Source: Treponema socranskii subsp. paredis ATCC 35535 (GTDB lineage Bacteria; Spirochaetota; Spirochaetia; Treponematales; Treponemataceae). From it: a DNA stretch of 64,000 nt. A model generated the notes under the pieces. The model did no database searches and had not been told where the DNA came from. It saw nothing but the letters and a program-made list of their open reading frames with translations. This document shows positions 18,571 through 27,658 of the stretch, piece after piece (the stretch's first letter is position 1; each line of letters starts with the position of its first letter). The stretch lies in the NCBI GenBank assembly GCA_000413015.1, contig KE332516.1:186001-250000 (forward strand). Direction: 5' to 3'. Made by a program: the position numbers and the translations under genes.

Positions 18571-19428
18571 TTATTTATTTTTCCGCTCTTCAACCGTCTT
18601 AACAAACCATTCCACCATGTTCGGATCGGAATGCGAAAAAAACGAACTTTGCCCCTTATCCAGCGCGGCAATGCGCTGCATATCATCATCGCTTAAACGA
18701 AAATCGAACACGGCGATATTTTCCGCCATACGCTCCGAGCGCGTCGATTTGGCAAGTGTAACGATGTTCCGCTGCAAAAGCCAGCGAAGCATTACCTGCG
18801 CACTACTTTTGCCGTACGCTTCTCCGATTTCTTTGAGCACGGGATTATCGAAAAGACCGCCGCGCCCCTCGCCGAACGGCGCCCACGCTTCGTGTACGAC
18901 ACCGTATTTTTCCATCCACTTATGTGCTTCAACCTGCTGATTCAGCGGGTGCGTTTCCACCTGATTCACCATAGGGCGGATGCGTGCAAACGAAGCGATA
19001 TCTACCAAGCGGTCGGGGTAAAAATTCGACACGCCGATCGCCCTGATTTTCCCTTCGTCGTACAAATCCTCAAGCGCGCGCCATGCGCCGTAATAGTCGT
19101 TAAACGGCTGATGCAAAAGCATAAGGTCGACATACTCGAGCTGCAGTTTTTTAAGCGATTCAAGCACCGACTCGCGGCAGGCGTCGTAGCCGTAATGTTC
19201 TATCCACACCTTACTCGTAATAAACAATTCCTCGCGACCAATGCCCGATTTTTTCAGCGCGGAACCGACGCCTTCTTCATTAAAGTACGATTGCGCCGTA
19301 TCGATCGAACGGTAGCCCGCCTTTATCGCGTCGAGTACGCATCGCTCCGTTTCTTTCGCGTCGATTTGAAACACGCCGAATCCCAGCATCGGCATTTTCA
19401 CGCCGTTCGATAAAGTTGCATATTCCAT
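18571..19428 (-). CDS. Aldo/keto reductase
   Basis: 285 residues, a standard (beta/alpha)8 NADPH-dependent carbonyl reductase of the 2,5-diketo-gluconate reductase type. Family residues: GYRSIDTAQSYFNEEGVG holds the catalytic Asp and Tyr, ITSKVWIEHYG the Lys, LMLLHQPFNDYYGAW the His; IGVSNFYPDRL and LAKSTRSERMAEN form the cofactor site. The ATG follows AAGGAGG. It heads a cluster with the lipoprotein esterase and flavodoxin downstream and the LysR regulator divergent upstream, which suggests LysR control. The physiological substrate is not known. Confidence 0.93.
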   Translation of the reverse strand: MEYATLSNGVKMPMLGFGVFQIDAKETERCVLDAIKAGYRSIDTAQSYFNEEGVGSALKKSGIGREELFITSKVWIEHYGYDACRESVLESLKKLQLEYVDLMLLHQPFNDYYGAWRALEDLYDEGKIRAIGVSNFYPDRLVDIASFARIRPMVNQVETHPLNQQVEAHKWMEKYGVVHEAWAPFGEGRGGLFDNPVLKEIGEAYGKSSAQVMLRWLLQRNIVTLAKSTRSERMAENIAVFDFRLSDDDMQRIAALDKGQSSFFSHSDPNMVEWFVKTVEERKNK

Positions 19429-19535
19429 CGTTTTCCTCCTTAGGTTTTATTTCGTACACCTTTTAGGGCGACCCGGTTTCCGCTCCGCGAAAACCGTCGG
19501 GCTTTTCGGGGTTCCGCCTTTCGGCTCCATTCGAC

Positions 19536-19675
19536 GGGGCTGTCCGAAAACTGCAGTTTTTGGACAGCTTCCTTGATTTTATGTGCGACGTTTAAAATTA
19601 AGTCATTATAATATAAAGACTTAATTTTAAACTCGACAGGCTGTCGAGAAAGTAACCGACTTTTGAGACAGCCCC
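19536..19675. repeat. Full copy of the 140-bp multi-hairpin element
   Basis: Bounded by 9-bp inverted ends GGGGCTGTC and GACAGCCCC. Inside are three stems: GCTGTCCGAAAACTG.. (19539-19568), a perfect 15-bp arm GTTTAAAATTAAGTC (19590-19604) with its partner (19618-19632), and CTCGACAG-G-CTGTCGAG (19632-19648). Related copies lie at 40417-40554 (full), 24040-24083 (right half, inverted) and 47476-47530 (left half). No coding capacity. Confidence 0.75.
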
Positions 19676-19820
19676 CTTACGAACGGCTTCGCCGCCCCTC
19701 CAATCCCTGTCGCTCGCAGTACTTTTGCCGCAACAGCCTCTGTCATACAAATTAGCAAACAAACGAAAATATGTACAATAGAAGTTTTGCACGGCGCTAT
19801 ATCAAAAACGCATAGCATGA

Positions 19821-19826
19821 TATACT
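19821..19826 (+). promoter_or_regulatory. lysR -10 box, 6 bases before the ATG
   Basis: TATACT at 19821-19826, then GTATGT, then the ATG at 19833. There is no Shine-Dalgarno. The -35 region is poor, as for many activator-dependent or autoregulated LysR genes. The spacing implies a leaderless mRNA. Confidence 0.45.
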
Positions 19827-19832
19827 GTATGT

Positions 19833-20699
19833 ATGGAATTGTATCAGCTGCGCGGGCTTATCGCGTTTGCAGAATGCGGAAATCTTTCCAAAGCGGCAGA
19901 AGCGGTACACACGTCGCAAAGCGCGTTAAGCCGCTCGATGAAAAATCTGGAAGATGAACTCGGCGTACCGCTGTTTTCTCGCACCAAAAACAGTATCGCT
20001 CTTACCGAAACGGGGACGCTTGCCGTGCGCCATGCACAGATTATCGTTTCGGCACACAACGATATGATCCGCACGGTCCGCGAAGAAGAGCGCAGGCGGC
20101 ATACTTTTTCTTTCGGCTCGATTGCGCCCGCTCCGATGTGGGAATTGACATCGATTGCGCGAAAACTTTTCGAAGGCAAAACCGTGAGTGCCGATTTACA
20201 GGAAACCGAAGCCCCTCTCATCCGCGGACTTACCGAGGGCTCGTATAATTTGGTTATCCTGCTCCGCCCGCTTGGAGAAACTGACTCCGGCGGCAAGCCG
20301 CGCTATCGAAACATTCCTTTTATACGCGAAAACCTTTTTGTGCTTTTGCCTTCAACACACCGTCTTGCAAAGCGGAAAGCACTGCAGCTCAAAGACCTTG
20401 CAGGCGAAAAAATTCTCATACACAACAAAATCGGCTTTTGGTATTCGGTATGCAAAGAAAAAATTCCCGATGCGGTATTTTTGGAACAAAGCGAACTTTC
20501 CGCTCTGCGCGAAATCGTGAGTGCAAGCGATTTGCCGTCATTCAGAACAAACGTTACGAACAGTCTTGATTCGATTCCCTCCGATAAAACCGCGATTCGC
20601 CTGTCGGATCCGGAGGTGAACGTGCGGTTTTGGTGCATATGCCTGACTGAAAAAGAAGCCGAATACGCACCCTTGTTTGACGCGATGGAAAAAAGATAA
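19833..20699 (+). CDS. LysR-family transcriptional regulator
   Basis: 288 residues. The N-terminal winged HTH is typical: LRGLIAFAECGNLSKAAEAV, then HTSQSALSRSMKNLEDELGV and PLFSRTKNSIALTETG. A co-inducer-binding domain covers the rest and contains the usual LAGEKILIHNK-like strand near residue 190. It is divergent from the aldo/keto reductase gene, the classic arrangement for a LysR regulator of the neighbouring operon, so the redox cluster at 16.5-19.4 kb is the likely target. The effector is unknown. The start codon has no ribosome-binding site. Confidence 0.93.
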   Translation: MELYQLRGLIAFAECGNLSKAAEAVHTSQSALSRSMKNLEDELGVPLFSRTKNSIALTETGTLAVRHAQIIVSAHNDMIRTVREEERRRHTFSFGSIAPAPMWELTSIARKLFEGKTVSADLQETEAPLIRGLTEGSYNLVILLRPLGETDSGGKPRYRNIPFIRENLFVLLPSTHRLAKRKALQLKDLAGEKILIHNKIGFWYSVCKEKIPDAVFLEQSELSALREIVSASDLPSFRTNVTNSLDSIPSDKTAIRLSDPEVNVRFWCICLTEKEAEYAPLFDAMEKR

Positions 20700-20880
20700 A
20701 AAATATGAGAAAATAAAAACGATTCAAAGAAGGAGAGCGGAGACACGGCTAAAAAAAATTGTTGTGCACGCTTTTATTGCCGGAAATCCGTTCGCTCTTT
20801 TATGCGGGATCGGCGCGGGATTATTACGATAAACCGGCAATAAAAAATTAAAACACGGAACAACGGGTACGGGAGAAATT

Positions 20881-21864
20881 ATGAAACGATTCGACGTTAC
20901 GGCGCTCGGTGAAATACTTATCGACTTTACGCCCGCAGGCAAATCGAAAAACGGCAGAACGCTGTTCGAAGAAAATCCGGGAGGCGCTCCGGCAAATGCC
21001 GCAGCAGCTGCCGCAAAGCTCGGCGCACGAGCCGCTTTTATCGGAAAGACAGGGGATGACCAATTCGGCCGCGATGCGAAAGCGGCGCTCGAAAACTGCG
21101 GTGTCTATACGGGAGCAATGAAAACGGACAAGCGTCATACGACCCTCGCTTTCGTAACGCTTGCACACTCAGGCGAGAGAGCGTTTTCGTTCGCGCGCTC
21201 GGACGGCGCCGACATCAATCTGTCGGCCGATGACATCGATGAAAAATTAATAAACGAGAGCACGTTTTTGCATATCGGCTCTCTTTCGTGTACCGACGAA
21301 CCTTCTCTTTCGGCGACGCGCAAAGCGATCGGAGCCGCGAAAAACGGGGAGACATTCATCTCGTACGATCCGAACTGGAGAGAACCGCTGTGGCGCGACA
21401 AAGAAGAGGGTATTGAAACGATGCGCTCGCTTTTTAAATATGCCGATTTTGTTAAAATCGCCGACAACGAACTCGCGCTCATGTACGGAGAAAACACGCC
21501 GATCGCCGCACGGGAGATCCTCGACGAGGGCGCAAAGCTCGTCTGCGTAACACTCGGCAAAGACGGCGTCTTCTATAAAACGCAAGGGTACGAAGGCATC
21601 GTATCGATCCCGCAATACAATATCGAAGTGCGCGATACGACAGGCGCGGGCGACGCGTTTACCGGTGCGCTTCTCTATCGGCTGACTCGGCGCGAAAATC
21701 CGTTTTCGTTTACCGAAGACGAACTCAAATGCGATCTGCACTTTGCAAACGCCGCCGCAACGCTCTGCGTGTCGCGATACGGCGCGATCCCCGCATTGGC
21801 TTCTCTTTCCGAAACGGAAAAGCTCCTCGCTTCTTTTCCCTGCATCAGCGGCAAACAGCCGTGA
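20881..21864 (+). CDS. PfkB-family carbohydrate kinase, probably fructokinase
   Basis: 327 residues of the ribokinase/PfkB fold. Motif 1 is ENPGGAPANAAAAAAKLGAR (residues about 38-57); motif 2, with the catalytic Asp in the anion hole, is VRDTTGAGDAFTGALLY near 252. The N-terminus VTALGEILIDFTPAG and overall spacing are those of bacterial fructokinases (ScrK type), which phosphorylate fructose at C6. GGGAG lies six bases before the ATG. It is convergent with the tannase-like gene; the two ends overlap by 20 bases. No sugar transporter is adjacent, so 2-keto-3-deoxygluconate kinase remains a possible alternative. Confidence 0.85.
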   Translation: MKRFDVTALGEILIDFTPAGKSKNGRTLFEENPGGAPANAAAAAAKLGARAAFIGKTGDDQFGRDAKAALENCGVYTGAMKTDKRHTTLAFVTLAHSGERAFSFARSDGADINLSADDIDEKLINESTFLHIGSLSCTDEPSLSATRKAIGAAKNGETFISYDPNWREPLWRDKEEGIETMRSLFKYADFVKIADNELALMYGENTPIAAREILDEGAKLVCVTLGKDGVFYKTQGYEGIVSIPQYNIEVRDTTGAGDAFTGALLYRLTRRENPFSFTEDELKCDLHFANAAATLCVSRYGAIPALASLSETEKLLASFPCISGKQP

Positions 21865-23293
21865 TCCACGCAAAGAGTTCGTCGAGATCGTAATCGCCCG
21901 AATGCACTTTATCCCACGGATACGTAAAGTCTACGGAAAATCCGGCGGCTTCAAGTTTTGACGCAAGTATAAACGGAACGGCAAGCGCCGTGTCGCTGTC
22001 TTTTGTGCCGTGCCTGATACGCCAATGCTTTGCCGAAACGGCAACGGACGAATCGATATAATTGAGCGGGTTCATCATTTTAATAACGGAAGTTTCCGCC
22101 GTCTCAATGCCTGCTTTTCCGTGCTCCGTGCCGTACTTCGTAAAGTGACGGAACTCGAGCGTCTTATTGCCGAAGAGATTGTTTTCTCCGGAACTTCCGT
22201 CGAGCGCATCGAAAGCCGGAGGCAGTTTTTGCCGCCCGCGGTACGCAATATACGCGTCGAAGTCGACGGCGGTAACTTTGCCTTTTTCGATCGTCAAAAA
22301 ATCGTACCGTGACATATCGGTACCCGAAGCGAGCGCTTTGTTTGCAGAATCGATGACGAGGAGCGCGATCGCGTCTTTAAATGTACCGTTTCCGTCGGCA
22401 TTGAGCAAAAGCGGCGTTCCGTTCGATACAAGTTTTAAATTATTAATATATAACGGAAAGAGCCGTTTCAAATCGGATGAAACGCTTTGCTCGTCTTCGG
22501 TGAGCGTTCCCGTAACATAGGTGCGCTGCACTTTATAGTCGAGCATCGTAATATCCATTTTACGGTAATTGTTGCAGCCGTTGAACTCCCACTCGTATGC
22601 AGCATCCGCATGTTCAAGATCGGTGATCGGACAATATACGGAAACGGCAAAGATGTCGTCCCGTGCGCGGGCAGCGCCGAGCGCGCGCAGATACGGCTCG
22701 TAATCACTGCTGTTGCCGCTTGCGCCGAGCAAAGCCGAAAGCCCGCCTCCGGCACTCGTACCGTTCGAAACGATTTTTTCGGCATCGCCCGGCATAATAC
22801 GGTCGTTATACCGGAGATAGCGCACCGCAGCTTTTAAATCGACGATGCATGAAGGAGCTCTTCCCACATCCGACGTGCGCCCGCGCGCACCGGGAGAAGC
22901 GACGACAAATCCTTGCAGCAGCGCATACGCCGAAGCGTTTACGTTTTTACCGTCACCGTCTGCAAGCGTTATCGGTTTTCCCGGCATATAGCCGCCGACC
23001 GCATTCGGGGAAAAAATCGGAGCCGTTCGTTCATTATAGCCTGCGACCTGCCCTCCCGAAAAATACGCCGAAGGAATATAGATATTCATGATTTGATAAT
23101 CCGTATCGACGGGATTTTTTACGTACACGATATTTTCGTACGCGCGGTATCGCACCGACTTTTCTCCCGCCGAAAACGTACGCTCTTCATATGTATTCGG
23201 ATCGAAGACAATACCGTACTTAGCTTTACCGCCGGATACACAGGCGCAAAACAACAGGGCGATTGAAAAAATCAATATTAATAATTTTTGCAT
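21845..23293 (-). CDS. Lipoprotein tannase/feruloyl-esterase-like alpha/beta-hydrolase
   Basis: 482 residues from the ATG at 23293, which has GAGG five bases upstream; an in-frame start at 23311 lacks one. The N-terminus LLILIFSIALLFCACVSGG is a lipoprotein signal with acylated Cys. The nucleophile elbow is GTSAGGGLSALLGASG, preceded by VDLKAAVRYLRYNDRIMPG. Features such as VVASPGARGRTSD and the late HWRIRHGTKDSDTALAVPF with catalytic His agree with subtype-B tannases, which hydrolyse gallate or ferulate esters. The substrate cannot be confirmed; a general carboxylesterase is the alternative. Single-gene unit. Confidence 0.75.
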   Translation of the reverse strand: MQKLLILIFSIALLFCACVSGGKAKYGIVFDPNTYEERTFSAGEKSVRYRAYENIVYVKNPVDTDYQIMNIYIPSAYFSGGQVAGYNERTAPIFSPNAVGGYMPGKPITLADGDGKNVNASAYALLQGFVVASPGARGRTSDVGRAPSCIVDLKAAVRYLRYNDRIMPGDAEKIVSNGTSAGGGLSALLGASGNSSDYEPYLRALGAARARDDIFAVSVYCPITDLEHADAAYEWEFNGCNNYRKMDITMLDYKVQRTYVTGTLTEDEQSVSSDLKRLFPLYINNLKLVSNGTPLLLNADGNGTFKDAIALLVIDSANKALASGTDMSRYDFLTIEKGKVTAVDFDAYIAYRGRQKLPPAFDALDGSSGENNLFGNKTLEFRHFTKYGTEHGKAGIETAETSVIKMMNPLNYIDSSVAVSAKHWRIRHGTKDSDTALAVPFILASKLEAAGFSVDFTYPWDKVHSGDYDLDELFAWITAVCR

Positions 23294-23405
23294 ATAAACC
23301 TCGCACAGCATTCTCGCACAGCATTATAGTACCGATATTGCAATCGGATTGGAAGCAGTTTAGCGGAACGCCGAAAAGCACATTTCATTATACCGTGCAG
23401 TATGC

Positions 23406-23411
23406 TATAAT
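23406..23411 (+). promoter_or_regulatory. TATAAT box 8 bases before the ligT-like start
   Basis: A perfect TATAAT (23406-23411) followed by eight T residues and the ATG at 23420. No Shine-Dalgarno and only a weak -35. It predicts a leader of zero to two bases. Confidence 0.5.
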
Positions 23412-23419
23412 TTTTTTTT

Positions 23420-23998
23420 ATGCAAAAAAAATCTTTTACGTCCCCGATTCGGCAAACCCATTTTATCGGCGTACTCGTTCCCGAAAATCTCATCGTTCCG
23501 CTTGAAGCGTGCCGCGCTTGGATGAGAGCGCGCTTCGGCTGCAAAAGCGGACAGGGCACTCCCCTTCACATAACGCTTGTGCCGCCTTTTTGCCTCGACG
23601 AAAAATTTTCCGAACGCACATTATTCGAAGCGCTCGCCGAGGCGGCATCCGCGTGGAATACAAAAAGCAAAACGCTTTGCTGCGCGGTAAACGGTTTCGG
23701 CGCTTTTTCTTCGCGGACGATCTTTGCACACGTCGAACCTTCAAGCGAATGGACGGCTCTCCGCACTCTCGTCTACGATTCCCTTCTAACAAAATGCCCG
23801 GGAACGGCAAAGCGCGATACGCGAACTTTTGTACCGCATATCACCGTCGCAAACCGCGACATACCGTCCGGCGCGATCGAAGATGCGCTTTCGTATTTCG
23901 ATTCGCTCGATCTGCACGAAAGTTTCGACGTACAATCGATAACGCTCTTTGCCATGAGAGACGGAACATGGACGGAACGCGAAACGTTTGAATGGTAA
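23420..23998 (+). CDS. 2'-5' RNA ligase / cyclic phosphodiesterase-like protein
   Basis: 192 residues of the 2H phosphoesterase superfamily. Both HxT motifs are present: PLHITLVPPF near residue 50 and FVPHITVANRD near 140, with the usual spacing of about 90 residues. Family members (LigT/ThpR) hydrolyse 2',3'-cyclic phosphates or join tRNA half molecules in vitro; the cellular role is unclear. It lies just upstream of polA but is separated from it by a half copy of the multi-hairpin element (24040-24083), and polA has its own promoter, so co-transcription is doubtful. Confidence 0.85.
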   Translation: MQKKSFTSPIRQTHFIGVLVPENLIVPLEACRAWMRARFGCKSGQGTPLHITLVPPFCLDEKFSERTLFEALAEAASAWNTKSKTLCCAVNGFGAFSSRTIFAHVEPSSEWTALRTLVYDSLLTKCPGTAKRDTRTFVPHITVANRDIPSGAIEDALSYFDSLDLHESFDVQSITLFAMRDGTWTERETFEW

Positions 23999-24039
23999 AA
24001 ATTAATAAAAATCAACGGCGAAATCGTACCGCACAGAAA

Positions 24040-24083
24040 GGGGCTGTCTCAAAAGCCGGTTACTTTTTCGACAGCCTGTCGAA
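24040..24083 (-). repeat. Right-half copy of the multi-hairpin element, inverted
   Basis: GGGGCTGTCTCAAAAGCCGG and the following 24 bases match the reverse complement of 19633-19675 with only about three differences, including the CGACAG/CTGTCG palindrome. It lies between the ligT-like gene and polA. Confidence 0.7.
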
Positions 24084-24111
24084 CTGCACAAATCTTCCCG
24101 AAGCAAGCGAG

Positions 24112-24140
24112 TTGAAAACCGTTTTCCGCCGTGCTAAAAT
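24112..24140 (+). promoter_or_regulatory. polA promoter, leaderless arrangement
   Basis: TTGAAA (24112-24117), 17 bases, TAAAAT (24135-24140), then GGGGCT and the ATG at 24147. Both hexamers are near consensus with ideal spacing, and the predicted start site is the ATG itself. The best-matched of the leaderless-type promoters in the window. Confidence 0.7.
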
Positions 24141-24146
24141 GGGGCT

Positions 24147-27053
24147 ATGCAGGAATCCAACGACGACACCATCTATATCCTCGATTCGTACGGGCTCATC
24201 TACCGTTGTTATTTTGCCTTTATTTCGCGGCCGCTGACAAACAGCCGCGGGGAAAACATTTCCGCGCTTTTCGGTTTTTTCAGAAATCTGCACGCAGTGT
24301 TTACACACTATAAACCGCGTTACATCGCCGCGGCTTTCGATTCGCGCACGCCCACGTTCCGCCACGAAATGTACGATGAATACAAAGCCACACGCGCAAA
24401 AACGCCCGACGACCTGCACGCTCAGATCCCGTGGATCGAAGACATTCTCGCATCGCTCGGTATTCCGATCCTGCAGTGCGACGGCTACGAAGCCGACGAT
24501 ATCATCGCAACTGTTGCGGCAAAGGCGGCGGCAAGCGGTCGTACATGCCGCATCCTTTCGGGCGACAAAGATTTGATGCAGCTCGTAAACGATACGACGC
24601 AGATTTTAAAACCCGATACCGCCCTTGTTTGGAAAGCGATCGATTCGAACGGCGTTAAAGCCGAATGGGGTGTCCTTCCCGAACAAATGCTCGATCTGCT
24701 TTCGCTCATCGGAGATGCATCGGACAACGTGCCGGGCGTAAAAGGCGTCGGACCGAAAACCGCGTGCAAATACATCGACGCGTACGGAAACCTCGATAAC
24801 ATTTTCGCACATGCGGATGAAATAAAGGGAGCCGCGGGTGAAAAGCTGAGAGCGGGAAAAGACGACGCGTATTTTTCACAAAAATTAATAAAATTGTGTT
24901 ACGACGTGCCGTGCGTAAAAAACCTCGAAGATGCACTTCCTCCCGTTTCGTTCGACTTCAATGCCGCAGCCGAAAAGCTTTCATTTTACGAAGCGCCTAC
25001 CGTCGCAAAAACCTATGCCGTTCTCGCAGCGGAAAACGGAAGCGCAGGCGTCGAAACGGACGAAGTGCGGAAAGCCTCTGCGGCGGAAAAAGGCGCTCAT
25101 CCGGCGCGAAAAAATGTCATAAACGCTGAAGAAAACGGAAAGACAAAATACGAATCTTCCGAACAGGGACCCGATACGGAAGACCTTCCGATTCTCAAGC
25201 CGCTTACAAAAAACAAGGGCGAATACCGCGCCGTAACCGACATCGAAGAACTCAAAAAAATCGTCGACGGCATTATCGCATCGAAAGAAAAATGTGCCGC
25301 TTTCGACTGCGAAACCGACAGTCTCGACACGATGAGCGCTTCTCTCGTCGGCTTTTCGTTGTGCACGGAATCCAGCAAAGCAGTCTACGTTCCGCTTGTA
25401 CTCACCGATGCGCTTTTTTCAGATCCGCTCATTTCAAAGCAGGATGCGCTCGCACAGATTGCACGGCTCTTTACCGACAAAGACATCACCGTCGTCATGC
25501 ACAACGGCAAATTCGATTACGAAGTGCTTCGCACGAACGGCATCGCGCTGGGAGGCGGGGAGTATCCCTCCCCTTCATGCAAAATCGCCGACACGATGGT
25601 CGCCGCGTGGCTGCTCGATCCGGATAAAACGGGAGGCGCTTCATACGCGCTCGAATATCTTGCGGAGAAAAATCTCTTGCTTTCGGGAATCGAATACGAC
25701 GATATCGTCCCCAAAGGAGGAAGCTTTGCCAATGTGCCGCTCGATAAAGCCGCCGACTACGGTGCCGAAGATGCCGATTTTACGCTGCAGCTTTGGCATC
25801 TTTTCCGCGAACGGCTTGAAAAAAATAAATTGTTAAATTTATTTACCGACGTCGAAATGAAGCTGCTTCCTATCCTCGCGGAAATGGAACTGCGCGGCAT
25901 CCACGTAAACACAAAAGCGCTCGACAAATACGACGCCGAACTCACCGGTGAAATCGAAACGGTGCAAAAAGAAATATACGAAATCGTCGGACACGAATTC
26001 AATATCGCTTCTCCGAAACAGCTGCAGGAAATTTTATTCGAAGAATTGAAATTGCCGCACGGCAAAAAGACGAAAACCGGTTATTCGACGGACACGACAG
26101 TGCTCGAAGAACTTTCGGCTTATCATCCGGTGCCGCAAAAAATTCTCACATACCGCGAAAAGACAAAGCTGCAGTCGACCTACGTCGAAGCGCTGCCGAA
26201 ACTCTGCGATAAAAACAAACGCTTGCACACGAACTATATGCAGACGGGAACGGCGACCGGACGGCTTTCATCGCGTGATCCGAACTTGCAGAACATTCCG
26301 GTGCGGAACGAAGACGGCAGGAGAATTCGTTCAGCCTTTACGGCTTTGCCGAATACGCATCTCATTTCGGCCGATTATTCGCAAATCGAACTCGTCGTCC
26401 TCGCGCACCTCTCGGGCGACAAAAACATGTGCAAAGCGTTCAGCGAGGGCGTCGATATCCACCGCGCAACGGCATCCCTTTTATTTTCGACACCTCAGGA
26501 AAAAGTTACGGCGGACGAAAGGAGAGTCGCAAAGACGATCAATTTCGGCATCATCTACGGCATGAGCGCATTCCGCCTCGCACGCGATTTGGGTATTCCA
26601 CGGACGCAAGCCGCTTCGTTTATAGAAAATTATTTTACGCAGTATTCGTCGATCAGACGTTTTATCGATTCGACGATTTCCTTTGCCGAAACGCACGGAT
26701 ATGTCGAAACGATTTTCGGACGCCGCAGAAAAATTATTAATATTAATTCCAGAAACCGCGTGGAAAAAGCTGCCGCCGAACGCGTCGCGGTAAATACGCC
26801 GGTACAGGGAAGTGCGGCGGACATCGTAAAACAGGCGATGCTCGACGTGGACTCGTCGCTCCGAAAAGAAAAAAACGGCGCACGCCTTTTGCTCCAAGTG
26901 CACGACGAACTCATCTTCGAATGTCCGTCCGAAAAATCCGTCCTCGATGCGACGATCGACATGATACGCAATAAAATGGAAAGCGCGGTAAAACTTTCGG
27001 TTCCGCTCCGCGTTTCGATCGAAGCGGGCAAAAATTGGGGAGCCTTTCATTGA
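24147..27053 (+). CDS. polA: DNA polymerase I
   Basis: 968 residues. Domains: 5' nuclease (1 to about 295; SGDKDLMQLVND, GVKGVGPKTACKYID), a variable linker, 3'-5' exonuclease (about 370-560), polymerase (about 570-968). Proofreading residues are present: AAFDCETDSLD (Exo I), HNGKFDYEVL (Exo II), YGAEDADFTL (Exo III). Polymerase motif A reads DYSQIELVVLAHLSGD, with Val where most Pol I enzymes have Arg; motif B is RRVAKTINFGIIYGMSAF; motif C is LLQVHDELIFE. It repairs gaps and matures Okazaki fragments. No Shine-Dalgarno; the promoter suggests a leaderless mRNA. Its stop overlaps the coaE start. Confidence 0.97.
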   Translation: MQESNDDTIYILDSYGLIYRCYFAFISRPLTNSRGENISALFGFFRNLHAVFTHYKPRYIAAAFDSRTPTFRHEMYDEYKATRAKTPDDLHAQIPWIEDILASLGIPILQCDGYEADDIIATVAAKAAASGRTCRILSGDKDLMQLVNDTTQILKPDTALVWKAIDSNGVKAEWGVLPEQMLDLLSLIGDASDNVPGVKGVGPKTACKYIDAYGNLDNIFAHADEIKGAAGEKLRAGKDDAYFSQKLIKLCYDVPCVKNLEDALPPVSFDFNAAAEKLSFYEAPTVAKTYAVLAAENGSAGVETDEVRKASAAEKGAHPARKNVINAEENGKTKYESSEQGPDTEDLPILKPLTKNKGEYRAVTDIEELKKIVDGIIASKEKCAAFDCETDSLDTMSASLVGFSLCTESSKAVYVPLVLTDALFSDPLISKQDALAQIARLFTDKDITVVMHNGKFDYEVLRTNGIALGGGEYPSPSCKIADTMVAAWLLDPDKTGGASYALEYLAEKNLLLSGIEYDDIVPKGGSFANVPLDKAADYGAEDADFTLQLWHLFRERLEKNKLLNLFTDVEMKLLPILAEMELRGIHVNTKALDKYDAELTGEIETVQKEIYEIVGHEFNIASPKQLQEILFEELKLPHGKKTKTGYSTDTTVLEELSAYHPVPQKILTYREKTKLQSTYVEALPKLCDKNKRLHTNYMQTGTATGRLSSRDPNLQNIPVRNEDGRRIRSAFTALPNTHLISADYSQIELVVLAHLSGDKNMCKAFSEGVDIHRATASLLFSTPQEKVTADERRVAKTINFGIIYGMSAFRLARDLGIPRTQAASFIENYFTQYSSIRRFIDSTISFAETHGYVETIFGRRRKIININSRNRVEKAAAERVAVNTPVQGSAADIVKQAMLDVDSSLRKEKNGARLLLQVHDELIFECPSEKSVLDATIDMIRNKMESAVKLSVPLRVSIEAGKNWGAFH

Positions 27054-27658
27054 TCATCTGCATTACGGGCCCCATGGCGGCGGGAAAAAATGCGGCGGCA
27101 AAGCTGCTTGAAAAGCGCGGCTGGTTCTGCATTGACGCGGACACTCTCGTCCACGAGGCGATAGAGAGCGAAGCCGATAAAATCATCCGAACCTTTTCGC
27201 AGGATGCGAAAAAACGCGGTATCGATATCGTGAGGCAGGACGGAAGCATCGACAGGCGCTCGCTCGGGAAGCTCGTCTTTTCCGATGCGTCGCTGCTTGC
27301 AAAACAGGAAGCTATCGTCTATCCCGCAATCGAAAAACACGCGATGCAAAAAATCGATTCGCATGAGGCGAAAAACATCGCGCTCAATGCGGCCGTACTC
27401 TACAAAACGCCGACTCTCATGCGCATGTGCCGCGCGATCCTCTACGTCGAAGCGCCCTTTTTGGTACGCCTTTTTCGTGCAAAAAAACGCGACGGAGAAG
27501 TGATTTGCGCGATCTGCAAACGTTTCCGTGCACAGCGCGGCTTATATCGAAATTATAAACAAAGCGGCATACCGATCGTCAAAGTACGCAATGTATCATC
27601 CCTTTCCGCTCTCGAACGGAATACGGAAAAAGCGCTGCGGCGTATCGAAGGGTTTTAG
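27050..27658 (+). CDS. coaE: Dephospho-CoA kinase
   Basis: 202 residues from a TTG at 27050, which lies in a TTGA overlap with the polA stop and has GGGGAG seven bases upstream. CoaE phosphorylates dephospho-CoA, the last step of CoA synthesis. The P-loop is ITGPMAAGKNAA; the residue after Lys is Asn rather than the usual Ser/Thr. CIDADTLVHE is the substrate-binding Asp-containing segment, and LNAAVLYKTP matches the hydrophobic 'PLLFE' strand of the family. The C-terminal helices have the lid Arg residues (KRFRAQRGLYRN). It is translationally coupled to polA. Confidence 0.85.
   Translation: MIICITGPMAAGKNAAAKLLEKRGWFCIDADTLVHEAIESEADKIIRTFSQDAKKRGIDIVRQDGSIDRRSLGKLVFSDASLLAKQEAIVYPAIEKHAMQKIDSHEAKNIALNAAVLYKTPTLMRMCRAILYVEAPFLVRLFRAKKRDGEVICAICKRFRAQRGLYRNYKQSGIPIVKVRNVSSLSALERNTEKALRRIEGF

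Larger units (their letters stand above)
19429..19832. other. Divergent intergenic region aldo/keto reductase - lysR
   Basis: 404 bases without a convincing gene. It contains a GC-rich hairpin (about 19469-19500; CCCGGTTT...AAACC..GGG arms), the full 140-bp multi-hairpin element (19536-19675), and the lysR -10 box. Operator sites for LysR would be expected here, but no clear T-N11-A palindrome could be singled out. Confidence 0.5.

Noticed and set aside
19590-19632. Palindromic AT-rich stem as an IS terminal repeat
   Set aside because: No transposase or insertion-sequence remnant is nearby and the stem is internal to the 140-bp element.
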